From Arthrobacter sp. Soil782 (lineage in GTDB: Bacteria > Actinomycetota > Actinomycetes > Actinomycetales > Micrococcaceae): a stretch of DNA of 64,000 nucleotides. Position numbers and translations under genes: made by a program. This document shows positions 42,462 to 50,021 of this stretch, piece by piece. How positions within the stretch are numbered: the stretch's first letter is position 1; each line of letters opens with the position of its first letter. The DNA lies in NCBI RefSeq assembly GCF_001428435.1, contig NZ_LMSO01000009.1, positions 518,389 to 582,388 of the forward strand. Direction: 5' to 3'. A model generated the notes under the pieces. It did no database searches. It was given only the letters and a program-made list of their open reading frames with translations, and was not told the DNA's origin.

Positions 42462-44099
42462 ATGACTGCAACCCTCGTGGCCAAGGCGCTTTCCGGCGGC
42501 CACGCCCACCGCACCCTGTTCGCCAACCTGGACCTCACCGTCACCGAGGGCGACGTCGTCGGGGTGGTGGGTGCCAACGGTGCCGGCAAGTCGACCCTGC
42601 TCCGTCTGCTCGCCGGCGTGGATGAGCCGCTCGCGGGCACCGTGATGGCCTCGCCCAAGGATGCTTTCGTCGGGTGGCTCCCGCAGGAACATGAGCGCAC
42701 ACCGGGTGAGACGGTGGAGCAGTACATTGCCCGCCGGACCGGAGCAACTGCCGCTACCCAGGCGATGGAAGCCGCCGCCGAAGAACTCGGTACCGCCGTC
42801 AAAGGCGCTGATGATCGCTACTCGGCGGCGCTGGAACACTGGCTCGCCTCGGGAGCGGCGGATCTGGAGGACCGGCTCCCGGCGGTCCTGGCCGACGTCG
42901 CACCCGGTGTTGGCCGCGACGCCCTGGTGACTGGGCTCTCCGGCGGCCAGCTCGCCCGGGTTGCCCTCGCCGCGCTGCTGCTGAGCCGGTTCGATGTGGT
43001 CCTCCTCGATGAGCCCACCAACGACCTGGACCTCGACGGACTGGCACGGCTGGAGGCGTTCATGCGGAACCTGCGCGGCGGCGCGGTGCTCGTTTCCCAT
43101 GACCGTGAGTTCCTTGCGCGCTGTGTCACCACCGTGGTGGAACTTGACCTCGCGCAGAATCAGGTAGCGGTGTATGACGGCGGTTACGACGCCTACCTCG
43201 AAGAACGTGCCGTTGCCAAACGGCATGCGCGCGAGGCGTATGAGGAGTATGCGGAGAAAAAGCAGGATCTCGTCTCGCGCGCGCGCACCCAGCGCGAATG
43301 GAGCTCGCAGGGCGTGCGGAACGCCATGAAGAAAAGTCCGGACAATGACAAGATCCGCCGCCGCGCGAGCATGGAGTCCTCAGAGAAGCAGGCGCAGAAG
43401 GTCCGCCAGATGGAATCGCGGATCGCCCGGCTGGATGAGGTGCAGGAGCCTCGCAAGGAGTGGCAGCTGCAGTTCAGCATCGGCTCTGCGCCGCGGTCCA
43501 GTTCGGTGGTGGCGACGCTGAACGGTGCCGTGGCGAGGCAGGGCGACTTCACGCTGGGCCCCGTGTCGGTCCAGCTCAACGCCGGTGAGCGGATCGGCAT
43601 CACCGGCCCCAACGGCGCAGGGAAGTCCACCCTGCTGCGCCTGCTGCTGGGTCATCAACACCCCGACGACGGCGCCGCCTCGGTCGGAGCCAATGTCGCC
43701 GTCGGCGAAATAGACCAGGCTCGCGGACAACTCGCGGAGGACCAGACGCTCGCGGCCGCCTTCGAGGCGGCGGTGCCGGACCTGGCGCAGGCTGAGGTTC
43801 GCACGCTGCTGGCCAAGTTCGGACTGAAGGCGGACCAGACCGGGGCGCTGGTCGGAAAGCTCTCCCCCGGTGAGCGCACCAGGGCCGGGCTGGCACTGTT
43901 GCAGGCCCGCGGGGTGAACCTGCTGGTGCTCGATGAACCCACCAACCACCTCGACCTGCCAGCCATTGAGCAGCTCGAGGAAGCGTTGGAGGACTATACG
44001 GGTGCGCTCCTGCTGGTGACCCATGACCGCAGGATGCTCGAGAACGTCCGGCTGGATGCGCGGTGGGAGGTCAGCGCTGGACAGGTTCGGGTCAGCTAA
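42462..44099 (+). CDS. ABC-F family ATP-binding protein
   Basis: A 545-residue protein with two ABC domains and no membrane segments. Walker A GANGAGKST and GPNGAGKST, signatures LSGGQ and LSPGE, Walker B LLDEPTNDLDL and VLDEPTNHLDL; a charged linker (about 255-330) joins them. ABC-F proteins act on the ribosome, as translation factors or as antibiotic-resistance proteins that dislodge macrolides and similar drugs. Two features typical of the resistance (ARE) group, such as a long interdomain arm, cannot be judged securely here. Divergent from zwf; the stop lies at the edge of a dispersed inverted repeat. Confidence 0.92.
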   Translation: MTATLVAKALSGGHAHRTLFANLDLTVTEGDVVGVVGANGAGKSTLLRLLAGVDEPLAGTVMASPKDAFVGWLPQEHERTPGETVEQYIARRTGATAATQAMEAAAEELGTAVKGADDRYSAALEHWLASGAADLEDRLPAVLADVAPGVGRDALVTGLSGGQLARVALAALLLSRFDVVLLDEPTNDLDLDGLARLEAFMRNLRGGAVLVSHDREFLARCVTTVVELDLAQNQVAVYDGGYDAYLEERAVAKRHAREAYEEYAEKKQDLVSRARTQREWSSQGVRNAMKKSPDNDKIRRRASMESSEKQAQKVRQMESRIARLDEVQEPRKEWQLQFSIGSAPRSSSVVATLNGAVARQGDFTLGPVSVQLNAGERIGITGPNGAGKSTLLRLLLGHQHPDDGAASVGANVAVGEIDQARGQLAEDQTLAAAFEAAVPDLAQAEVRTLLAKFGLKADQTGALVGKLSPGERTRAGLALLQARGVNLLVLDEPTNHLDLPAIEQLEEALEDYTGALLLVTHDRRMLENVRLDARWEVSAGQVRVS

Positions 44100-44100
44100 C

Positions 44101-44180
44101 CCCCGGAACTTCTGCGCACCTACGGGGACTTCAACCGGCAGCGGAGTCGCCGAAGCTGCCCAAAAGTTCCGGGGATTTTC
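44101..44180. repeat. Dispersed inverted repeat, copy 2
   Basis: Imperfect inverted repeat starting CCCCGGAACTTCTGCGCACC and ending CCCAAAAGTTCCGGGG. The first 29 bases after the arm start match copy 3 at about 25 positions. It lies between convergent genes and contains the stop codon and last codons of the minus-strand membrane protein gene. Confidence 0.75.
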
Positions 44181-45399
44181 CGTCCCTCTCACGCAGCTTC
44201 TTCGTCGCCGCCTTCACCACAACGTACGGAACCCAGCACAGCGGCAGGTAGATCAGGGCTGCAATGAAGAAGCTTTCGCTCACCTCCAGCTCCAGCCCTG
44301 GGCGGCTCGGGATCAGCGCCGCGATCGCGCTGAGGAGCACGCCGCCGGAATAGATGAACATGTAGGGCCAGCGCAGGTAGCTGCGGAGCCTATGGAAGAA
44401 GGCGAAGCCGAAGGCAAGAACACAAAGGAAGCTGACCAGCGGGTTGAACGGCTCCAGGTACCCCCATTGTGCGGCGAGCTGCTGAAAGAAAACAGCAATC
44501 ATCAGCCAGACGAAAATCAGTGCCATCGAGATCCAGGTCCGCCCCGAATGCCGGGCTCGCTTGTCCTTCAACTCGGGGTCCCTGGCCTCTTCCTCGTGGC
44601 GGATCGCTGTGTCGAGGGCCCTCCACTGGGTGCCAAGTTCGTGTTCGTCCGCGAGCCAGCCCTCAGCGAACGTGTACGGAATAAGATCAGCCGCGGCGTT
44701 GAGATGCTTGAGCCGGTCTGCATCAGTGAGGATCTGCGTGTCATGCCGGAAGAGGGTCCGCGGAGTGTAAAACAACGGAATGCCTGCGCCGGCGAAGTAG
44801 CCCAGCCACCGGTCAACGCCCTCATCCTTGTGCGACGAGAAGGGCACGCTCAGCAGCTCCTGGCGGCCGTCGTCGTCGTACCGGATGTACAGGACCGGCG
44901 CGGTCTCGATGATAGGGATCGCGTGGCGAGGTGTCGTTGTCCGGCGGACAATCGCGAAAGACGCCACCACAGAGGTGACGGCATTGAGCGGGATGGTGCG
45001 CTCACGCGGCGCCTCATCGGCACGAATTTGCACGCCCTTCATGAACGGCGTGCGCCACTCCACGGCTTCAATCCGGTCCTCATGCAGGGTGAATTCAGAC
45101 AGATGAGCGTAGTGCCAGCGGAGTGTCTGGCCATGCTTGAAGACCTTCACCGCCATCCAGGCCCCGGCCGGCACCAGCGGCAGGAGAAGCAAGAGCCACG
45201 GGTTCCGATAGACGGCCAGCAACACCAACGGCCCGACGGCGAACGCCACCCCGATCAGCACGCCGACGGTCAGGAAGATGACGCCAGCAATGCGCCAGAA
45301 AAGATCCGGCGGAGTCAGTGCATTCGTGTGGATCAGGCCTGGCCGCGTCAAGAGTGTCGTCCCCCGTAAACATTTAGAAGGCAATTCGCCCTCCTGCAT
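44131..45399 (-). CDS. Membrane protein of unknown function
   Basis: A 422-residue protein: two hydrophobic segments near residues 35-80, a soluble middle part with a PH-like strand pattern (HYAHLSEFTLHEDRIEAVEW, then PLNAVTSVVASFAIVRR), and three or four further segments in the C-terminal third (ISMALIFVWLMIAVFF, VSFLCVLAFGFAFFH, MFIYSGGVLLSAIAAL). I do not recognise a family. ATG 45399 with AAGG is chosen; a TTG at 45384 behind GGAGG is an equally good start. The last residues (about SFGDSAAG) are encoded by dispersed repeat copy 2, so the native end may differ. Confidence 0.65.
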   Translation of the reverse strand: MQEGELPSKCLRGTTLLTRPGLIHTNALTPPDLFWRIAGVIFLTVGVLIGVAFAVGPLVLLAVYRNPWLLLLLPLVPAGAWMAVKVFKHGQTLRWHYAHLSEFTLHEDRIEAVEWRTPFMKGVQIRADEAPRERTIPLNAVTSVVASFAIVRRTTTPRHAIPIIETAPVLYIRYDDDGRQELLSVPFSSHKDEGVDRWLGYFAGAGIPLFYTPRTLFRHDTQILTDADRLKHLNAAADLIPYTFAEGWLADEHELGTQWRALDTAIRHEEEARDPELKDKRARHSGRTWISMALIFVWLMIAVFFQQLAAQWGYLEPFNPLVSFLCVLAFGFAFFHRLRSYLRWPYMFIYSGGVLLSAIAALIPSRPGLELEVSESFFIAALIYLPLCWVPYVVVKAATKKLRERDGKSPELLGSFGDSAAG

Positions 45400-45439
45400 C
45401 CTAGTTGCCTTCGGAAACGAGTGCCGCGTGTGCCCGTTC

Positions 45440-45515
45440 CCGGGGAAGTTTTGCGCACCTACGGTGGCTTCAACTGGCCGATAGGTCACCGGATCTGCGC
45501 AAAAGTTCCGAGGTG
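45440..45515. repeat. Dispersed inverted repeat, copy 3
   Basis: Left arm CGGGGAAGTTTTGCGCACC, right arm ending GCGCAAAAGTTCCGAGG; the right arm equals the right arm of copy 1 over ATCTGCGCAAAAGTTCC. It lies upstream of the methyltransferase gene, between divergent genes, so terminator function alone does not explain it. Confidence 0.75.
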
Positions 45516-45561
45516 TTGGAGGCTCTGGTTCGTCGGCGCAATTCGGAGTAGACAGGAGTAC

Positions 45562-46839
45562 ATGGCGAAAGCAAAGGGAGTAGCACCACGGTTGGCGGAA
45601 GCCCTGGGCATCATTCTCGGCACAGAGGTGATTCCGCTGCGGCTCCGTGCATGGGACGGTTCGGAGGCTGGACCGTCGGGTGCGCCGGTGATTGAATTCC
45701 GCTCCCGCCGCGCGTTGCGCCGCATGCTGTGGTGCCCCAACCAGCTGGGCCTGAGCCGTGCGTACGTCGCCGGTGATATTGACGGTCCCGGCGACCTCTT
45801 CGAGAGCTTCTCCGTGCTAAGTTCGGTGGGAAAGTTCGCCGAGCTGAAGGCCTTCCGTCCGCCCACTCTCAGCGAGCGCCTGCGGTTGCTGACCACCGCC
45901 GTCCGGGTTGGCGCGCTGGGCCTTCCGCCCGCGCCGCCACCGGAGGAAATGAGTGTTGCGAAGGCTGGCCGGCTGCATTCGAAGAAGCGCGACGCCGCCG
46001 CGGTTTCCCACCATTACGACGTCGGCAATGACTTTTACGCGCTCGTCCTCGGCCCGTCCATGGTCTACTCCTGTGCTGTCTGGAACGACGAGAACACCGG
46101 GCTCGATGCGGCCCAGGAGGCAAAGCTCGACCTGGTCTGCCGCAAGCTCGGACTGCGGCCGGGCATTCGGGTACTTGATGTGGGCTGTGGGTGGGGCAGC
46201 TTCGCGCTGCATGCCGCGCAGAACTACGGAGTCGACGTCGTTGGTGTCACTCTTTCGAAGGAGCAGGCAGCGCTGGCACAGGAGCGAGCGGCTGCCGTCG
46301 GGCTTTCCGACCGGATCCAGATCCGCGTTCAGGACTACCGCGACGTTGAGGACGGCCCGTTCGACGCCATCAGTTCCATCGGCATGGCCGAGCATGTGGG
46401 GCGGGAGCAGATCGGGCACTATGCATCGAAGCTGCACGGCCTGCTGCGGCCCGGCGGGCGGCTACTCAACCACGCAATCTCGTGGAACGCCGGCGAGATG
46501 CCGCCGGATCCTGACTCCTTCATCCCACGCTATGTGTTCCCCGACGGCGAGATGCTGAGCCTCACCGTGATGCTGGGCGCACTGGAATCCACGGGGCTGG
46601 AAGTGCTCGACGTCGAAGCGCTGCGCCTGCACTATGGACTCACCCTGCGTGCGTGGGTGCGCAACCTCGAGGAGAACTGGGACGAGGCGGTCCGGCTCAC
46701 CAGCGAGGGTAGGGCGCGGGTGTGGAGGCTGTATATGGCCTCGAGCGCGCTTGGGTTTGAGCGCGGGCTGAACGGCGTGAACCAGATTCTGGTGCAGCGG
46801 CCGGGCGGCGAGGATCCGCCGTTGCGGCGTACTTATTAG
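45562..46839 (+). CDS. Cyclopropane-fatty-acyl-phospholipid synthase family methyltransferase
   Basis: A 425-residue CFA-synthase-like protein. After an N-terminal domain (RSRRALRRMLWCPNQLGLSR, YVAGDIDGPGDLF) come HHYDVGNDFYALVLGPSMVY, the SAM-binding VLDVGCGWGSFALHAA, and SIGMAEHVGREQIG with the active-site region. It would transfer a methylene or methyl group from S-adenosylmethionine to unsaturated membrane lipids; 10-methyl branching by a UfaA-like enzyme is an alternative. AGGAG precedes ATG 45562. The amidohydrolase starts 9 bp after its stop, so the two are likely cotranscribed. Confidence 0.9.
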   Translation: MAKAKGVAPRLAEALGIILGTEVIPLRLRAWDGSEAGPSGAPVIEFRSRRALRRMLWCPNQLGLSRAYVAGDIDGPGDLFESFSVLSSVGKFAELKAFRPPTLSERLRLLTTAVRVGALGLPPAPPPEEMSVAKAGRLHSKKRDAAAVSHHYDVGNDFYALVLGPSMVYSCAVWNDENTGLDAAQEAKLDLVCRKLGLRPGIRVLDVGCGWGSFALHAAQNYGVDVVGVTLSKEQAALAQERAAAVGLSDRIQIRVQDYRDVEDGPFDAISSIGMAEHVGREQIGHYASKLHGLLRPGGRLLNHAISWNAGEMPPDPDSFIPRYVFPDGEMLSLTVMLGALESTGLEVLDVEALRLHYGLTLRAWVRNLEENWDEAVRLTSEGRARVWRLYMASSALGFERGLNGVNQILVQRPGGEDPPLRRTY

Positions 46840-46848
46840 AGTGGCTGC

Positions 46849-48210
46849 ATGACACCCACTCTCACAGTCTTCCGGAACGGCCATGTGTTCGACGGCGAAC
46901 GCTTCCTCCCCGAGCCCGCTGACGTTATTGTCCGGGGCACCACGATCGAAGCGGTGGGGCCGCGTGCCTCAGAAGCGCCCCAGTACGACGGCGCCACGGT
47001 GGTCGACTGCACCGGGCGCACAGTGCTCCCCGGGATGATCGACCTGCACATCCACGCGACCACCTCCAACCCCGGTTCCATCCAGGCCGTGGCCGAGCCG
47101 TTTTCGCTGCAGTTCTACGAATCGGTGCGGAACCTGGAGGCCACGCTGCGGGCGGGCATCACCACGGCGCGCGATGCCGGCGGCGCTGACCTCGGCGCCA
47201 AGCTGGCCATCGAGCAGGGCCTCGTGAAAGGGCCGAGGCTCCGACTGGCAATCAGCATCATGTCCCAGACCGGCGGCCACGGGGACTTTTGGCTGCCCTC
47301 CGGTGTGGACTCCCCTGCGCTGGGCCCTCACCCCGGGCGGCCGAGCGGAATTGCCGACGGCGTCGAGGAGGTCCGGAAGGTCACCCGCCAACTGCTGCGG
47401 GCCGGAGCGGACCAGATCAAGATCTGTTCCACGGGAGGAGTACTCTCCCCCACCACCGACCCGCGTCATTCGCAATTCACTCCGACGGAGATCGCCGTCA
47501 TTGTTGAAGAAGCAGAGTTGCAGGGCAAGTACGTCATGGCGCATGCGCAGGGCACCGCCGGCATCATCAACGCACTGCGGGCCGGCGTGCGATCCATCGA
47601 GCACGGAATCTACCTCAACGAGGAGGCGATCCAGCTTTTTCTGGACACCAACGCCTACCTGGTGCCTACCCTCGCTGCGCCCCGGGCGGTCATCCGCAAG
47701 GGCGAGTCCGGTACCAGCGGCCTTCCGCCTCAGGTCATCGATAAGGCGAAGCGGGTCGCCGATGATCACAGTGCTTCAGTTGCCCGTGCTGTTGAGGCCG
47801 GTGTCCGGATCGCCATGGGGACGGACTCCGGCGTGGGAGTTCATGGCGAGAACCTCGAAGAGCTTGCCCTGATGGCGGATGCCGGCATGAACCTCGAACA
47901 GGTGCTGGCCGCCACTACGTCGGTTGCGGGGGAACTGATCACCCCGGAGCAGTCCGTGGGCCGGCTTGCTCCGGACTACCTGGCCGACGTCGTCGTCCTG
48001 GACGGGCTGCTGGAATCGGAAGGGCAGCTTGCGCGGCTGCGCGAGATGATCGGGCAGGTCTATAAGGAGGGCGCGCTGCAGTTTCCTGCACTGCTCGCCG
48101 GCAACGTCCGGCCGGTGAGTTCCGAAGCAGCGGACTTCCGTTTGTTACCCCGTGCGCGTCAAAGTGAGAGTTCGGCCGACGTGCTCGATGATCTGCGCGG
48201 CGACCAATGA
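46849..48210 (+). CDS. Metal-dependent amidohydrolase family protein
   Basis: A 453-residue amidohydrolase: GRTVLPGMIDLHIHATT gives the first metal histidines, QIKICSTGG the bridging lysine, VMAHAQG and SIEHGIYL two further histidines, and GTDSGVG the catalytic Asp. The general group is annotated as Xaa-Pro/Xaa-Arg dipeptidases or imidazolonepropionase-like enzymes; the substrate here is unknown. The last ~35 residues, after VYKEGALQF, lack family character, and the following DNA is a toxin-antitoxin island, so the native C-terminus may have been replaced when the island arrived. Confidence 0.87.
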   Translation: MTPTLTVFRNGHVFDGERFLPEPADVIVRGTTIEAVGPRASEAPQYDGATVVDCTGRTVLPGMIDLHIHATTSNPGSIQAVAEPFSLQFYESVRNLEATLRAGITTARDAGGADLGAKLAIEQGLVKGPRLRLAISIMSQTGGHGDFWLPSGVDSPALGPHPGRPSGIADGVEEVRKVTRQLLRAGADQIKICSTGGVLSPTTDPRHSQFTPTEIAVIVEEAELQGKYVMAHAQGTAGIINALRAGVRSIEHGIYLNEEAIQLFLDTNAYLVPTLAAPRAVIRKGESGTSGLPPQVIDKAKRVADDHSASVARAVEAGVRIAMGTDSGVGVHGENLEELALMADAGMNLEQVLAATTSVAGELITPEQSVGRLAPDYLADVVVLDGLLESEGQLARLREMIGQVYKEGALQFPALLAGNVRPVSSEAADFRLLPRARQSESSADVLDDLRGDQ

Positions 48211-48273
48211 TCGCAGGTCCTCCAGCGAAGTCTTGCTGTAGCACTCCGTAGCATCGAGGGCTACAGGTGATTT

Positions 48274-48520
48274 GTGAAAACCATCGCACAGCGAGAACTC
48301 CGTAACGACAAACGCGAGAGTGATCGATGCAGTGCAAGCGGGAGAAACGTTCATCGTCACGCGCAATGGAGAGCCCGTCGCCGAGTTGCGGCCTGCACGA
48401 ACTGGTCGAAGCACGTTCGTCTCCCGTGAGGAGCTGGCCACATTGGCGGCAGCCGGCGTGCGCATCGATCGGCATCAGTTTCGAGCCGATCTTGACCAGC
48501 AGATTGATCAGGGCCTGTGA
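48274..48520 (+). pseudogene. VapB/Phd-type antitoxin with a one-base frameshift
   Basis: GTG 48274, with AGGTGA just upstream, starts MKTIAQRELRND, the usual beginning of Phd/YefM-like antitoxins. One extra base in the GACAAACG run (48307-48314) throws the frame off; the family sequence resumes in the +1 frame as VIDAVQAGETFIVTRNGEPV and continues with AELRP and a C-terminal toxin-binding helix (LDQQIDQGL). Translation from GTG 48320 would give a 66-residue protein lacking the first DNA-binding strand. The PIN toxin gene overlaps its end (GTGA). Confidence 0.7.
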
Positions 48521-48918
48521 CCGCGCCTCGCAGACTGCTGGATACATCGGTTGTCATCGATTGGCATGATCCTGCAGTGGCCGGCGCACTACCTGATGAG
48601 GTAGCAATTTCCGCGATCACAACGGCTGAGCTCACTGCTGGTCCTCATCTTGCTGCGACGCCGGGCGAAGCGGCTAAACGACAGGCACGGCTGCAGGAGG
48701 TTGAAGCGAGACTTGAACCGATCCCGTTCGACGGCGCCGCCGCCCGCAGCTACGGACTGGTGGTCGCCGCAGTCGTCATTGAAGGACGGAAACCGGGAAG
48801 TCGATTCGCTGATCTGGTTATAGCAGCCACCGCCCATGCGCACGGTCTGGACCTCTACACCCGCAATGGTGATGATTTCGCAGGGCTCGACCATCTGGTC
48901 CGGGTCATCTCAATCTAA
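48517..48918 (+). CDS. vapC: VapC-type PIN domain toxin
   Basis: A 133-residue PIN ribonuclease: LDTSVVID (first catalytic Asp), TTAELTAG (Glu), FADLVIAATA (third Asp) and the ending TRNGDDF. All acidic residues are present, so the toxin should be active against RNA. Start is GTG overlapping the antitoxin stop by four bases, the standard coupling. The antitoxin carries a frameshift, making the state of this module unclear. Confidence 0.9.
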   Translation: MTAPRRLLDTSVVIDWHDPAVAGALPDEVAISAITTAELTAGPHLAATPGEAAKRQARLQEVEARLEPIPFDGAAARSYGLVVAAVVIEGRKPGSRFADLVIAATAHAHGLDLYTRNGDDFAGLDHLVRVISI

Positions 48919-48952
48919 CTCCTGCCTTCAGCACCCTGGCGCTGCCAGTCCG

Positions 48953-49369
48953 CACTGTGTTGTGACCGAGAACCTGGTGAACTTTTTGGCCCTCCCGGAG
49001 CGCACGGGGAGCCTCGCTCTCTTCGGCAAGGGCTACGGCTTTTCAGCGTTGCATGAAGCCGACTGGTTGCGAGAATGCAGCGTGCTTTATTGGGGTGATC
49101 TGGACACGCACGGTTTCCAGATCCTCGACGGACTGCGTTCTGAGCACCCGCATGTGGCCAGCGTGCTCATGGATGAAGCGACCTTGCTGGCTCATCGGGA
49201 TGCCTGGGGCACCGAGCCCTCAGCTACGCGCGCTGAATTGACGCGGCTGACGGCGGAGGAATTGCTCCTGTACCAAGCGCTTCAGGACCATACGTACGGG
49301 TCCGCGGTCCGCCTGGAGCAGGAATTGATTCACTGGGACTGGGCTCTTCAGCGACTCGCGGATGCGTGA
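48953..49369 (+). pseudogene. JetD (Wadjet system) C-terminal Toprim fragment
   Basis: About 137 codons match the C-terminal half of JetD, the Toprim nuclease of the Wadjet plasmid-defence system: VTENLVNFLALP (the Toprim Glu), FGKGYGFSAL, VLYWGDLDTHGFQIL (the D-x-D pair), HVASVLMDEATLLAHRDAWG, and LTAEELLLYQALQ followed by VRLEQELIHW. The N-terminal half and the other Wadjet genes jetA, jetB and jetC are absent, and the upstream side is joined to the end of the PIN toxin. A GTG at 48962 could start it, but a lone Toprim half is unlikely to function. Confidence 0.75.
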
Positions 49370-49393
49370 GCATCCCGCCCTGCCTTCTTGTGT

Positions 49394-49407
49394 TGTTACA
49401 TGTAACA
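49394..49407. promoter_or_regulatory. MazEF operator palindrome
   Basis: TGTTACATGTAACA is a perfect 14-bp palindrome ending 8 bp before the antitoxin start codon, the place for autoregulatory binding by the antitoxin or the complex. There is no clear ribosome site, so the message may be leaderless. Confidence 0.65.
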
Positions 49408-49414
49408 TTGTTCT

Positions 49415-49636
49415 ATGACCAGTAGAACCCGTGTTCAGGAACATCGCAAGCGCCTGCGTGAACAGGGGCTGAGGCCTGTCCAGTTTTGGGTGCCCGATGT
49501 GCGTTCTCCTGAATTTGCCGCGGCGGCGCACCGCCAATCGGCTCTCGTAGCCGCCAGCGGTTCCGAAGCGGACGACCAGGCTTTCGTTGACGCCATATCG
49601 GTCGAGTGGGATGCCGAGGCGGAGCCCGACGCATGA
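49415..49636 (+). CDS. Antitoxin MazE-like (DUF3018 family)
   Basis: A 73-residue protein: RVQEHRKRLREQGLRPVQFW is the ribbon-helix-helix-like DNA-binding start of DUF3018 antitoxins, and the acidic end (VEWDAEAEPDA) is the flexible segment that wraps the toxin. Its stop overlaps the MazF start (ATGA). A perfect palindrome lies just upstream. Confidence 0.88.
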   Translation: MTSRTRVQEHRKRLREQGLRPVQFWVPDVRSPEFAAAAHRQSALVAASGSEADDQAFVDAISVEWDAEAEPDA

Positions 49637-49962
49637 GCCGCGGCGATATCTGCGTAGCTGCCGCAAGAGGATCCTATACAGGCAAGCCGCGGCCCGTCGT
49701 CATCGTTCAAGATGATCGTTTTGATTCAACAGGGTCTCTCACGGTGTGCCCCCTGACCACGCATTGGGTGGAGGCGCCGCTTATCCGCATTCCTGTCGAG
49801 GCGACTGCCACCACCGGTATTTCACAACGAAGTCAGCTCATGGTGGACAAAATTGTGACCATGCCACGGGACAATGTCCGCGAAACCCTGGGGCGGCTGA
49901 CCGACCCTGACATGGTCCGGCTCGATCGCGCGCTGCTCGTCTTTCTCGGCCTCGCCGGGTAG
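49633..49962 (+). CDS. mazF: MazF/PemK family endoribonuclease toxin
   Basis: A 109-residue PemK/MazF toxin: RGDICVAA, GKPRPVVIVQDDRF (with the catalytic Arg region), the TVCPLTTH strand and the QLMVDKIVTMPRDNV segment that carries the conserved Ser/Thr-region and regulator helix. It cuts RNA at short motifs and is held inactive by the overlapping upstream antitoxin. This pair appears complete, unlike the VapBC module 500 bp upstream. Confidence 0.9.
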   Translation: MSRGDICVAAARGSYTGKPRPVVIVQDDRFDSTGSLTVCPLTTHWVEAPLIRIPVEATATTGISQRSQLMVDKIVTMPRDNVRETLGRLTDPDMVRLDRALLVFLGLAG

Positions 49963-49970
49963 CAATAGCA

Positions 49971-50002
49971 GCAGGGCACGGACCCAGCGGCCCGTGCCCT
50001 GC
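49971..50002. terminator. Bidirectional terminator between mazF and nucleotidase
   Basis: Perfect 11-bp arms GCAGGGCACGG / CCGTGCCCTGC with a 10-base loop between convergent genes. Confidence 0.8.
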
Positions 50003-50021
50003 GCGTTTACTGCGGGTGCCG

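Noticed and set aside
44023-45369. A 448-codon + strand frame opposite the membrane protein gene
   Set aside because: No hydrophobic or domain pattern, Arg/Glu/Gln-rich, and it overlaps both the ABC-F gene end and the repeat; the minus-strand frame has clear membrane segments.
48145-48465. Minus-strand frame ending in a helix SLEDLRSLVAAQIIEHVGR
   Set aside because: It looks protein-like for about 30 codons, but most of the frame is antisense to the antitoxin and I could not place it in a family; kept only as a hint of further debris at the island edge.
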